A DNA stretch of 64,000 nucleotides from Butyricicoccus_A sp963601915 (GTDB lineage: Bacteria; Bacillota; Clostridia; Oscillospirales; Butyricicoccaceae). The position numbers and the translations under genes are program-made. This document shows, one piece after another, positions 7,827 through 15,137 of the stretch (positions within the stretch are counted from its first letter, which is position 1; each line of letters opens with the position of its first letter). The stretch is from contig CAVCGL010000002.1 in the NCBI GenBank assembly GCA_963601915.1, forward strand, positions 1-64,000, written 5' to 3'. The notes under the pieces were generated by a model. The model was not told where the DNA came from and did not search any database. It worked only from the letters and a program-made list of their open reading frames with translations.

Positions 7827-8007
7827 CACATGCGGGGAAACCGCGTGCGCAGCTGGTCGCGGATATGACTGGAAGCGGTGTGAAAGATACAAAACTTGGT
7901 TACGCGAGTGCTGGAAGGCATTGCCTGCTGCTGCGCGTAGATTAGATCACATCAATTGGATGCTGCGGCATCTGCGGCTGGAAGAAGGAACGGAGGGCAA
8001 ACATTGA
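7807..8007 (+). CDS. Cys-rich small phage protein
   Basis: A 66-residue protein. The N-terminal half holds CDTCGETACAAG... RCERYKTW, a possible zinc-binding set (CxxC...C...C). The C-terminal half is a basic helix. AAAGGAGCAAGAACA precedes the ATG. It overlaps both neighbours, consistent with coupled translation. The family is unknown, but such proteins often precede the late regulator in Firmicutes phages. Confidence 0.6.
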   Translation: MKRRPCDTCGETACAAGRGYDWKRCERYKTWLRECWKALPAAARRLDHINWMLRHLRLEEGTEGKH

Positions 8008-8441
8008 ACTGGGTCAAAGAAGCGGAATCAAAACTGCGTGACTATGCAGCAAAAGAACAGTCGCTTGAATCTGTGACAGAGCGCATTGCACAGCTACAAG
8101 CAGAGATGACTTGTGTGCGATCGGCAACAACGGATAGCACAGCGGTGCGCGGCGGTGGAAATTGCCGCGAGGACGCGTTGTTGAACAACATTTCCGAACG
8201 GACAGAGCTGGAACGGGCAAAACAGAGGACAACGGAGTGGGTAGAGTGGGTGAATAAAGCCCTCAGCGCCTTGCCAGACGCAGATAGACATTTGTTGGAC
8301 TTGTTTTATGTAAATAGACACAAAGGACATGCAGAGCGGCTCTGTGAAGAGTTGCATGTAGAAAAGTCCGAAGTATATCGGCGGAAAGAAAAAGCATTAC
8401 GGCGTTTTACGCTGGCATTGTACGGCGAGGTAGAAACGTAA
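8004..8441 (+). CDS. ArpU/RinA-type phage late transcription regulator
   Basis: A 145-residue protein with a TTG start behind GGAGGGCAAACA. A central helical region is followed by a C-terminal sigma-70-region-4-like helix-turn-helix (ALSALPDADRHLLDLFYVNR, then ERLCEELHVEKSEVYRRKEK). This matches late-operon activators of the ArpU/RinA type that switch on packaging and structural genes. It sits last in the early block, right before a promoter that has only an extended -10. Confidence 0.78.
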   Translation: MNWVKEAESKLRDYAAKEQSLESVTERIAQLQAEMTCVRSATTDSTAVRGGGNCREDALLNNISERTELERAKQRTTEWVEWVNKALSALPDADRHLLDLFYVNRHKGHAERLCEELHVEKSEVYRRKEKALRRFTLALYGEVET

Positions 8442-8484
8442 CAAGAAGTTGGGAAAAAAACGGGACGATTTTTCCGAAAATGCG

Positions 8485-8493
8485 TGCTATACT
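8485..8493 (+). promoter_or_regulatory. Candidate activator-dependent late promoter
   Basis: TGCTATACT, an extended -10 with no recognisable -35 at 16-18 bp. It lies 44 bp after the late regulator gene and upstream of the tRNA. The missing -35 fits a promoter that needs the ArpU-like activator, but this is inference. Confidence 0.45.
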
Positions 8494-8624
8494 AGTAACG
8501 TCCAAAAGGTGAACGAAGCGGGGCGGGAACCCGTTTTGCACCGAAAACGCATTGGTTCCTTTCTTCTCCAATATAAAACAACACATACCAAATTTCCCTG
8601 ACAGCCGGGAAAGACCGGCGATAT

Positions 8625-8700
8625 TTCTCGGTAGCTCAGTCGGTAGAGCATCTGACTGTTAATCAGAGGGGTGTTGGTTCAAGTCCAACCCGAGGAGCCA
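8625..8700 (+). tRNA. tRNA-Asn (anticodon GTT), phage-borne
   Basis: The 76-nt cloverleaf is complete, including an encoded CCA. The acceptor pairs TTCTCGG with CCGAGGA (one T-G pair). The D arm has GTAGCTCAGTCGGTAGAGC, the anticodon stem TCTGA/TCAGA has loop CTGTTAA, and the T arm is GTTGG-TTCAAGT-CCAAC. The anticodon GTT reads AAC/AAT. It lies between the early and packaging blocks, not at a prophage end, so it is cargo and not the attachment site. Confidence 0.95.
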
Positions 8701-8751
8701 GCGGCGTTTTGCTGCGATGATGTTCAGGTTTTAAAAACTTCCTTTCAGCGG

Positions 8752-8774
8752 GCCGCCCCAATCGGGGCGGCTTT
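8752..8774 (+). terminator. Terminator after the tRNA
   Basis: GCCGCCCC (8752-8759), loop AATC, GGGGCGGC (8764-8771), followed by TTT only. Strong stem, weak T tract. Confidence 0.6.
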
Positions 8775-8787
8775 GCTATGCATAAAG

Positions 8788-8815
8788 AAAAGCTGAGGAT
8801 TATTCCTCAGCTTTT
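8788..8815. terminator. Bidirectional terminator
   Basis: A perfect 12-bp stem AAAAGCTGAGGA/TCCTCAGCTTTT with loop TTAT. It overlaps the last codons of the minus-strand gene that ends at 8800 and can stop transcripts from both sides. Confidence 0.8.
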
Positions 8816-8994
8816 AACTTGATGATGATTTGTTGATTTTCGGAGTCAATTACTTTTTCCAGCGGAAGCGGATTGCCATTATCGTCCAGAAAACCAACAG
8901 CGCGAACTTCTGCACAGCCAAGGTTTACGGAATAACTTGAAACATAACCATTTCCGCCTTTTTTGGGAGAAAGTTTGATAGGTTTTATTTGCAT
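8800..8994 (-). CDS. 64-residue protein in the minus-strand islet
   Basis: The protein reads MQIKPIKLSPKKGGNGYVSS... and ends LKAEE. It is small, mixed-charge and predicted beta-rich, with no known family. AGGA lies 9 nt before ATG 8994; an in-frame TTG at 9000 is an alternative. It follows the 49-residue gene with a 2-nt gap and ends in a bidirectional terminator, so the two form one short operon opposite to the late genes. Confidence 0.6.
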   Translation of the reverse strand: MQIKPIKLSPKKGGNGYVSSYSVNLGCAEVRAVGFLDDNGNPLPLEKVIDSENQQIIIKLKAEE

Positions 8995-8996
8995 AT

Positions 8997-9146
8997 TCAA
9001 CGTTCCTTTCGGTTATTCAGATAGAAACATAAGATCAACAGAGCAAACTTCACAATATCCAAGATTGACGGGTGAGAAAAGTCTCCATCGAGAATGTTCA
9101 GCACGACAAGAGCAGACAACAAAAAGTTTATAGATTTCTTGTTCAT
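8997..9146 (-). CDS. 49-residue two-span membrane peptide
   Basis: It starts at ATG 9146-9144 and reads MNKKSINFLLSALVVLNILD, a loop (GDFSHPSILD), and a second hydrophobic helix (IVKFALLILCFYL) ending NNRKER. The two short membrane segments with a basic tail resemble small holin-like or toxin-like membrane peptides. The upstream site (GAGAG) is weak. The plus-strand promoter at 9142-9170 overlaps its start. The function is unknown. Confidence 0.55.
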   Translation of the reverse strand: MNKKSINFLLSALVVLNILDGDFSHPSILDIVKFALLILCFYLNNRKER

Positions 9147-9170
9147 ATTTCTCTCAGAATGTGGTATAAT
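9142..9170 (+). promoter_or_regulatory. Promoter of the candidate antisense RNA
   Basis: TTCATA (9142-9147), 17-bp spacer, TATAAT (9165-9170) with a TG extension (TGGTATAAT). It points into the 3' end of the minus-strand 36-residue gene. Confidence 0.65.
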
Positions 9171-9187
9171 AAAATCCCTTAAGGGGG

Positions 9188-9209
9188 GGAGGGAGACTTT
9201 GCTCCCTCC
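9188..9209. other. GC-rich hairpin in the toxin/antisense overlap
   Basis: GGAGGGAG (9188-9195), loop of six, CTCCCTCC (9202-9209). It lies just after the 36-residue stop codon on the minus strand and near the 5' end of the predicted antisense RNA. It could be the toxin mRNA terminator (no clear T tract) or a kissing loop for RNA pairing. Confidence 0.55.
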
Positions 9210-9215
9210 GTGGAC

Positions 9216-9326
9216 TTACTTCTTTTTCTTGTGCTTTTTCTTGGTGAGCTGGCGGGCCGTCAAGACTAAGACAAGAATTTCAAGTAAGTCCTTTGCTATC
9301 TCTAGCAAATCATGGATTTTATCCAT
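9216..9326 (-). CDS. 36-residue hydrophobic, lysine-tailed peptide (candidate type I toxin)
   Basis: The peptide begins MDKIHDLLEIAKDLLEILVL, continues VLTARQLT and ends in KKKHKKKK. It is one amphipathic-to-hydrophobic helix with a strongly basic tail, the typical plan of membrane-acting type I toxins from Firmicutes prophages. It has a textbook ribosome-binding site (AAAGGAGGTAAACGGA before ATG) and a near-consensus promoter. A convergent promoter and terminator would make an antisense RNA across the whole gene. Toxicity is inference; no homologue can be checked here. Confidence 0.65.
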   Translation of the reverse strand: MDKIHDLLEIAKDLLEILVLVLTARQLTKKKHKKKK

Positions 9327-9352
9327 TCCGTTTACCTCCTTTCTATGATTTA

Positions 9353-9381
9353 ATTATATCATTACGTTACGTAAAAGTCAA
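9353..9381 (-). promoter_or_regulatory. Strong promoter of the candidate toxin gene, with palindrome in the spacer
   Basis: On the minus strand: TTGACT (9381-9376), 17-bp spacer, TATAAT (9358-9353). The spacer contains the perfect 13-bp palindrome TTACGTTACGTAA (9362-9374), a likely regulator site. Confidence 0.8.
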
Positions 9382-9421
9382 GCAATTCTTAATAAAAAGT
9401 TCAAAAATATTCAATTATTTC

Positions 9422-9453
9422 AACCGTCTGCGGATTCCGTGGGCGGTTTTGTT
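9422..9453 (+). terminator. Terminator before the packaging genes
   Basis: A 12-bp stem, AACCGTCTGCGG (9422-9433) with CCGTGGGCGGTT (9437-9448), loop ATT and three G-T pairs, followed by TTTTGTT. It would end the plus-strand RNA that starts near 9177. Confidence 0.75.
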
Positions 9454-9481
9454 ATGCAATAAAATATCAGGGGGTGCGTCA

Positions 9482-9805
9482 ATGGTCAATCCGCGATATG
9501 CAAACGGTACACTGCGCAGGAAACATAGAGCGCGGCTGAAAGCAATGGGATGTCCTTGCGGTATTTGTGGCGGCGCAATCCATTACGATGAGCCATCAGA
9601 CGCACGGCATCCGCTGTCGTTCGTTGTAGATGAAATACATCCAGTGTCGCGCTGGCGAGAGTTTGGATACCAGTCACCACGCGCAGCGGCAGAAGATTGG
9701 AACAATTTGCAAGCAGCACATTATGCATGCAATGCGAAGAAGGGAAACCGCACAGAATTTTTTGTAAAAAAAGTAGATAAACCTGAATCGGATGGCTGCT
9801 GGTGA
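9482..9805 (+). CDS. HNH endonuclease (packaging-associated)
   Basis: A 107-residue protein. A zinc/HNH core is visible: CGICGGAIHYDE, then VVDEIHPVSRW, then WNNLQAAHYACNAKKGNR. It sits immediately before the terminase genes. By family knowledge, HNH proteins in this position assist terminase in cutting phage DNA (HK97 gp74 type). ATG 9482 is chosen because the upstream GGGGGTGCGTCA gives a site and the fold begins there. It probably needs the terminase for in vivo activity. Confidence 0.88.
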   Translation: MVNPRYANGTLRRKHRARLKAMGCPCGICGGAIHYDEPSDARHPLSFVVDEIHPVSRWREFGYQSPRAAAEDWNNLQAAHYACNAKKGNRTEFFVKKVDKPESDGCW

Positions 9806-9899
9806 GAAGGGTGGGGAAGTATCCCCCGCGGTGGCGGTCAGCGACCCTACGCCATCCAGCGCCGATTTACACACAGAAAATTTTTCAAAGGAAGAAAAT

Positions 9900-10166
9900 A
9901 TGGCAAGAACGAAAAAAATGTCTACTGTGACAGCAAACGGCAATCGGCTGGAACAATTAGAAAATTTGTCAAAAATATTGGCTGTACAAATTGACCAGTG
10001 CACGTCAGATACAGATAGTGCAAAGATGATGCCGCAGCTGGCAAGGCAATACAGAGAAACGATTCGGGAAATCGAAGAAATCAGAGGAATGGAAAAGGAT
10101 GATGATGAAATTGGAGAAATCCTGTCAAACAGAAATGCTGATGGGAAGCCAGACGCCATCCGTTAG
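9900..10166 (+). CDS. Terminase small subunit (probable)
   Basis: An 88-residue, helical, charged protein (MARTKKMSTVTANGNRLEQL at the start) directly between the HNH and large terminase genes, the usual place of the small subunit that recognises phage DNA. No strong motif can be read. ATG 9900 has AAAGGAAGAAAAT upstream. A longer form from 9792 lacks a site and would begin with a low-complexity stretch. It overlaps the large subunit by about 60 nt. Confidence 0.65.
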   Translation: MARTKKMSTVTANGNRLEQLENLSKILAVQIDQCTSDTDSAKMMPQLARQYRETIREIEEIRGMEKDDDEIGEILSNRNADGKPDAIR

Positions 10167-11538
10167 AATCGTTCCGGATTATGTTTACACAGACGGCGAA
10201 GATGCTGTAAAGATTCTGGCAGCGGGGAGGCTGATTGTAGATCCATGGCAAGAAAATGTGCTGAAAGACTGGATGGGGAGAAATGAAGAGGACATATGGT
10301 CCGCATCAACTTGCGGTTTATCAGTACCGCGACAAAATGGTAAGACACTGGACACTTCCGGGAGGATAGCGTCTGGAATGGTCATGTATGGTGAATGGGT
10401 CGTTTATACAGCACATCTACAAAAGACCGCAACGGAAACCTTTATGGAACTTAAAGGTTTGTTTGAGAGCGGAAGCCTGAAAAGACGTGTGAAAGAGATC
10501 AAGTCTGCGCTTGGGCGAGAACAAATTATTCTGAAAAACGGCGGCAGAGTTGTATTTGTTGCAAGAACGAGAAACGGCGGTCGAGGACTGCACGGAGATT
10601 GTTTGGTGTTTGACGAAGCGCAGGAGCTGACAGACGAACAACAGGCATCGTTTCTTCCTGCGATTTCAGCATCCAGGAATCCGCAGACGATTTATTTGGG
10701 AACACCACCGGATGAAAACTGCACCGGAGATGTATTTAGAAAGATACGGGAAAGAGCTCAGAACGGAGAAAGTAAAACTATCGCATGGACGGAGTATTCT
10801 GTGCTGGAAATCGGAGATGTGACAGACAGAAAACGTTGGGCAGAATGTAATCCTGCTTTAGGACGAAGAATGCGAGAAAGCACAGTGGCGGCGGAATGTG
10901 AACAGCTTGCGCCAGATACTTTCGCGCGGGAACGTCTGGGCTGGTGGTCTCCGGTCGTAACAGAGCGCATTGATTACGCAATTGATAAATCCGCGTGGGA
11001 AAAATGCGCAAGCGATGAATTAAAACCGGAAGGGAAAACGGCTTACGGAATTAAGTTTGCCGCGGATGGCAGTATGGTGTGTTTGTGCGGTGCTGTAATT
11101 CCAAAGGTCGGTGCCGCGCGTGTATCACTGATAGACATACAGCCGACAGGACACGGTCTTGCGTGGCTGGCGGACTGGTTAAATGCACGATACGACAAAG
11201 CAAGCTGTGTTGTGATTGATGGCAGGAATGGCGTGGACGTATTGATTGAGCGAATCACAGACGTGTGGAAAGCGAAAGGCGCGGTAATACGTCCTTCTGC
11301 GCGTGATGTTGTTGCGGCAGCTGGAAGGTTTATCAATGCAATCAACGAAAACAGCATTACATGGTATCGTCCGCAGGAAACGTTGAATAGCAGTGCTACA
11401 TCTGTTACAAAGCGTACACTGGCGGGCGGCTTTGCGTTTGGCGGGGAAAATAGCCTGCCAGCGGAAGCGTGCGCGCTGGCACTGTGGGGTGCGACTGTAA
11501 GCCGCAGAGACCCAAATAGAAAAATGCGGATCGGCTGA
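10105..11538 (+). CDS. terL: Terminase large subunit (HK97-like)
   Basis: A 477-residue packaging motor. The ATPase domain carries a Walker A variant (GLSVPRQNGKT), Walker B (CLVFDEAQE) and a coupling motif (TIYLGTPP). The C-terminal nuclease domain has acidic residues in VVIDGRNGVD. It translocates DNA into the prohead and cuts it. Of several in-frame starts (10099, 10102, 10105, 10132, 10141), 10105 is preferred because AAAAGG lies six bases upstream. The true start could be 10141, where similarity to typical N-termini begins. Confidence 0.93.
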   Translation: MKLEKSCQTEMLMGSQTPSVRIVPDYVYTDGEDAVKILAAGRLIVDPWQENVLKDWMGRNEEDIWSASTCGLSVPRQNGKTLDTSGRIASGMVMYGEWVVYTAHLQKTATETFMELKGLFESGSLKRRVKEIKSALGREQIILKNGGRVVFVARTRNGGRGLHGDCLVFDEAQELTDEQQASFLPAISASRNPQTIYLGTPPDENCTGDVFRKIRERAQNGESKTIAWTEYSVLEIGDVTDRKRWAECNPALGRRMRESTVAAECEQLAPDTFARERLGWWSPVVTERIDYAIDKSAWEKCASDELKPEGKTAYGIKFAADGSMVCLCGAVIPKVGAARVSLIDIQPTGHGLAWLADWLNARYDKASCVVIDGRNGVDVLIERITDVWKAKGAVIRPSARDVVAAAGRFINAINENSITWYRPQETLNSSATSVTKRTLAGGFAFGGENSLPAEACALALWGATVSRRDPNRKMRIG

Positions 11539-11552
11539 GAAGGGAGGAATAT

Positions 11553-12965
11553 ATGACACAGTTGAATTTCGGCAGGGTAGAGGGATTGACGGACGAAGAA
11601 CAAACAAATTTGCTTGAGCTGGCACAGGCATATAACTATCATCAGAGCCGGAACGCAATGAAAGATAAGTATTATGAAGGACATATCACACTGAATGATG
11701 TAAATGTCGGAATTGCCCTGCCAAATGGAGTAAGTCGGCTGACAGTAGGCTGCAGCTGGGGGCAGAAGGCGGTTGATGTGCTGGCAGCACGCAGCATGTT
11801 TGACGGATTTGTGGGCACAAACGGCGTGTCTTCCGGGACGATCAATCATATCATCGAATCCAATCAGTTTATCACACAGTATGCAAAAGCATGTCGAGAT
11901 GAGCTGAAATACGGTTGTGTGTTTGCTACACTGTCAGCTGATGCTGATGTCGGATGCAAGATACGTTTCCATTCGCCTGCGACAGCGGCGGCTTTGTGGC
12001 ACGGCGCGCAAGGGCGCATTGACTGCGGAATTGCTATCATAGATACCATGCGCGACGAAAAAGACAAGGACAAATGGAGACCGCACATTGTCAATCTGTA
12101 TACCGACGATGCGGTTATTGTGCTGACGGCTGTCAATAATAAGTGGACGGCACAACGGCATCCGCACAAAATGGGCAGACCGTTGATGGAGCCTATGATT
12201 TGGAATGCAACGAGTAGTAAACCATTTGGGCGATCGCGCCTGAAACGTCCGATCCGTGCACTGATAGACGATTATGTGCGTATCGTAGCAAATGCTACGA
12301 TTGCGCTGGAATTTGATACGACGCCGCAGAAATATTTGCTTGGTGTAACAGACGAACAGTACGATGCAGTCATATCAGATAAATTTAAACAGTACGCAGG
12401 AAACTTGCTAGTCGCAACGATGAACCCAGAAACAGGCAGCAATCCTGTGTTTGGTCAGCTAACACAAGGCAGTTTAAGTCCGCATGTAGAAAAAATGCGC
12501 ATGACTGCAACACAGTTTTCCGCCGCGACCGGACTGACAATAACAGATGTTGGTGTGATAAACGATGCAAACCCGACCAGCAGCGATGCGATCCTTGCGC
12601 AGTCGCAAACGCTTGTGTTAATGGCACAGCAATTAAATGCCGGAAACGGCGATGCATTAAAGACAATTGCGTTGATGGCACAGGCGATTGCACGCAATGT
12701 TGCGCCGAATGAATTGACGGATGAGGAACGCGAAATCATTGCACATTTTAAAAATCCGGCAATGCCAACTGTATCCGCAACGGCAGATGCGGCAATTAAA
12801 ATTGCGTCTGTGCGGCAAGAGTTCGCAAGCACAGACACATTTTTGGAAATGATCGGTTTCGATCAGGCGGACATTCGACGGATCCGGGCACAAGAACAGC
12901 GCGTGCGCGGGCAACAAGTATTGACGGAGATTGAAATTGAAAATAACGGAGAAAGCATGGATTGA
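11553..12965 (+). CDS. Phage portal protein (SPP1 gp6-like)
   Basis: A 470-residue protein forming the dodecameric DNA channel at the capsid vertex. It follows the terminase after 14 nt with a good site (GGGAGGAATAT). Sequence features fit SPP1-type portals: LTVGCSWGQKAVDVLAARSM near residue 60, a tail-tunnel region (PIRALIDDYVRIVANATIAL) and PETGSNPVFGQLTQGSLSPH. The C-terminus is acidic and overlaps the MuF-like gene. Confidence 0.9.
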   Translation: MTQLNFGRVEGLTDEEQTNLLELAQAYNYHQSRNAMKDKYYEGHITLNDVNVGIALPNGVSRLTVGCSWGQKAVDVLAARSMFDGFVGTNGVSSGTINHIIESNQFITQYAKACRDELKYGCVFATLSADADVGCKIRFHSPATAAALWHGAQGRIDCGIAIIDTMRDEKDKDKWRPHIVNLYTDDAVIVLTAVNNKWTAQRHPHKMGRPLMEPMIWNATSSKPFGRSRLKRPIRALIDDYVRIVANATIALEFDTTPQKYLLGVTDEQYDAVISDKFKQYAGNLLVATMNPETGSNPVFGQLTQGSLSPHVEKMRMTATQFSAATGLTITDVGVINDANPTSSDAILAQSQTLVLMAQQLNAGNGDALKTIALMAQAIARNVAPNELTDEEREIIAHFKNPAMPTVSATADAAIKIASVRQEFASTDTFLEMIGFDQADIRRIRAQEQRVRGQQVLTEIEIENNGESMD

Positions 12966-13641
12966 TTACATTAACCGTTTATCGCGAGTAAACCGAAAAG
13001 CTGGCACTCTGATGCGACAATACATTGACCAGCATGGAACAGATAATACAGATGCATTGATTGCATATGCAACCGCGCTGGTGAATAAATACGGAGAAGG
13101 CTGTGCAGAGCTTGCATGTCAAATGTATGACGCGGTAGCAAATGCTTCAGGCATGATTGTTCCGGCAGCTGAACCAGCGGAAATCGCTGGGGACAGCGAG
13201 ATTGCCAAAATAGTGTACGGAACGAAAAAAAGCTCCCTGCTGTTAGAATCTAGCGTTAGTCGGCTGGTAAAGCAGGCGGGAGCAGATACAACATTAAAAA
13301 ATGCGCTGCGTGATGGCGCAGAGTGGGCGTGGGTGCCGCATGGCGATACTTGCGCTTTTTGTATTACATTGGCAAGTCGAGGATGGCAGCGTGCGAGTGA
13401 TAAAGCCCTAAAGGGCGGACATGCGCAGCACATACATGCAAACTGCGACTGCGAATATGCAGTGCGTTTTAACAAAAATACCACTGTAGCAGGATACGAC
13501 CCGGAAAAATATTTGGAACAATATGAAAATGCAGGCGGGGATATTAACGCTATGCGCAGGGCAAATTACGCAGAACATAAGGATATTATCAATGCGAAAA
13601 AACGTGCGGCATATGCGGCGAAAACGGCTACAATCAAATAA
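12931..13641 (+). CDS. MuF-type minor head protein
   Basis: A 236-residue protein with a C-terminal Cys/His cluster typical of MuF/VG15-like minor capsid proteins: GDTCAFCITLASRGW followed by HIHANCDCEYAVRF. Such proteins sit in the capsid near the portal and may be ejected with DNA. The start is TTG. Position 12931 gives a 35-nt overlap with the portal gene; TTG 12937 has better spacing from GGAG. Confidence 0.85.
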   Translation: MKLKITEKAWIDYINRLSRVNRKAGTLMRQYIDQHGTDNTDALIAYATALVNKYGEGCAELACQMYDAVANASGMIVPAAEPAEIAGDSEIAKIVYGTKKSSLLLESSVSRLVKQAGADTTLKNALRDGAEWAWVPHGDTCAFCITLASRGWQRASDKALKGGHAQHIHANCDCEYAVRFNKNTTVAGYDPEKYLEQYENAGGDINAMRRANYAEHKDIINAKKRAAYAAKTATIK

Positions 13642-13642
13642 C

Positions 13643-13700
13643 AAGGCTGTTGCATAAAACGGACGCGAAATCAGCGTTGCAGTAAACCGACAGCCTTTTG
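13643..13700 (+). terminator. Nested hairpin terminator between head genes
   Basis: The outer stem is AAGGCTGT (13643-13650) with ACAGCCTT (13690-13697). Inside it ACGC pairs with GCGT. The tail is TTTTGTTATG. It may attenuate transcription before the scaffold and capsid genes. The rest of the 136-base gap holds no supported gene. Confidence 0.5.
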
Positions 13701-13777
13701 TTATGCCCTGAGCATGGCGTTAAACTGCTCAAAAAAATACGCAGACGGCAGCGGAAAAGCCGGGAAAGGACAAAACA

Positions 13778-14260
13778 ATGACGGAAACTGTAAATCAGGA
13801 AAACAACACTACGAATGGAACGCAGGAAGAACGCACATTCACACAGTCGCAGCTGGATGCGATTATCCAGGAGCGCGTGGCACGGGAACGCGGAAAGTAT
13901 GCAGATTATGATGAACTCAAAGAAAAAGCGGGCAAGTTTGATGCTGCAGAAGAAGCAAACAAGGCGGAATTGCAGAAAGCAACTGAGAGGGCTGATAAGC
14001 TGCAGGCGCAGGTAGATTCCATGGCTAAAGCGGGAAAACTGCGTGATATGCGTGCGAAAGTAGCAAAAGCTACAGGTGTGCCGGAAGTGCTTTTGAGCGC
14101 AGAAACAGAAGAAGCCTGCACGGCACAGGCAAAGGCTATTTTGAATTTTGCAAAGCCGAACGGCTACCCGCAGGTGAAAGACGGCGGTGAAATCACACAC
14201 AAAACAACAGGCTCGACCCGTGAGCAGTTCGCAACATGGTTCGAGCAGGCAGTAAAGTAA
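13778..14260 (+). CDS. Capsid scaffolding protein
   Basis: A 160-residue, highly charged, coiled-coil protein (RTFTQSQLDAIIQERVARER, then KADKLQAQ-like heptads) directly before the major capsid gene. It matches the DUF4355/GP20 group of phage scaffolds, which shape the prohead and leave before DNA packaging. GAAAGGACAAAACA precedes the ATG. Confidence 0.85.
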   Translation: MTETVNQENNTTNGTQEERTFTQSQLDAIIQERVARERGKYADYDELKEKAGKFDAAEEANKAELQKATERADKLQAQVDSMAKAGKLRDMRAKVAKATGVPEVLLSAETEEACTAQAKAILNFAKPNGYPQVKDGGEITHKTTGSTREQFATWFEQAVK

Positions 14261-14271
14261 AGGAGCAAGAC

Positions 14272-15135
14272 ATGGCCATTGATTTTAACAGAACAACAAG
14301 TATTACGCTTCCGGGCGAAGTGTCTGCCGAGATTCTGCAAAAGACGCAGGAAGGCTCGGCCGTTATGACGCTTGCGCGACAGATCACGCTGCCGGGTCTC
14401 GGTGTAACCATTCCGGTGATTACCGGAGATCCGCAGGCGACGTGGGTAGGAGAGACCGATAAGAAGCCGGTAAAACGCGGTACACTGGCAACAAAGCAGA
14501 TGACACCGTACACACTGGCTGTTATTGTGCCGTTTTCTAATCAGTTCAAGCGCGATATTCCGTCACTGTATGATGCGATGGTGCAGCGTCTGCCGTTGGC
14601 ATTGGCGCAGCAGTTTGATGCAACTGTATTTGGCGGCGTAACTGCTCCGGGCAGTAACTTCGACACGATGAAAAGCTGCACGGCACAGGAAATTGGCACA
14701 GACGCATACAGCGGTTTGGTAAACGCCGATGCGGACATTGCTACACACAACGGTATCCTGAACGGCTTTGTTATGTCCCCACAGGCAAAGGCGATTCTGC
14801 TCAACACAACAGACAGTACAAATCGGCCGCTGTTTATCAACAGTGTAGCGGAAGGCGCAGTGCCGCTAATTCTCGGCGCACCAGTGGCATACAGCAAGGG
14901 TGCATATGTATCCGGCACGCCGGATGTGGTTGGCATTGCAGGCGACTGGACGCAGGCTGTGTATGGCACAGTCGAGGGTGTACAGATCGCAATCTCGGAC
15001 CAGGCAACACTAACGGACGGAAGTGCAACTATCAACTTGTTTCAGCAAAACATGTTTGCTGTCAGAGCAGAAATTGAAGTCGGTTTCCGCTGTGATACTA
15101 GCGTGTTTAACAAGCTAACAAATGCGAAGAAATAA
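14272..15135 (+). CDS. Major capsid protein (HK97 fold)
   Basis: A 287-residue protein. Recognisable blocks are VPVITG-type strands (GVTIPVITGDPQATWVGETD), the spine-helix region KQMTPYTLAVIVPFSNQ, and LPLALAQQFDATVFGG. There is no long N-terminal delta domain, in line with a separate scaffold gene upstream. The ATG at 14272 follows AAGGAGCAAGAC, and the gene begins 11 nt after the scaffold stop. Confidence 0.92.
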   Translation: MAIDFNRTTSITLPGEVSAEILQKTQEGSAVMTLARQITLPGLGVTIPVITGDPQATWVGETDKKPVKRGTLATKQMTPYTLAVIVPFSNQFKRDIPSLYDAMVQRLPLALAQQFDATVFGGVTAPGSNFDTMKSCTAQEIGTDAYSGLVNADADIATHNGILNGFVMSPQAKAILLNTTDSTNRPLFINSVAEGAVPLILGAPVAYSKGAYVSGTPDVVGIAGDWTQAVYGTVEGVQIAISDQATLTDGSATINLFQQNMFAVRAEIEVGFRCDTSVFNKLTNAKK

Positions 15136-15137
15136 TC

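Larger units (their letters stand above)
9177..9453 (+). ncRNA. Candidate antisense RNA of a type I toxin locus
   Basis: A transcript from the promoter at 9142-9170 to the terminator at 9422-9453 would be about 275 nt. It would have no supported reading frame and would be fully antisense to the 36-residue gene on the other strand, starting from its 3' side. This is the layout of txpA/RatA-like and clostridial prophage type I modules. The RNA is predicted only. Confidence 0.5.

Noticed and set aside
8625..8700. tRNA-Asn as the phage attachment site
   Set aside because: It is in the middle of the element, with phage genes on both sides; the right end is in asnB.
9094..9348. 84-codon plus-strand frame across the antisense RNA
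   Set aside because: No ribosome site, and it overlaps three better-supported minus-strand signals; the transcript here is more likely non-coding.
9482..9805. HNH gene as a homing endonuclease in an intron
   Set aside because: Its place directly before the terminase genes and intact neighbours fit the packaging-associated HNH type.
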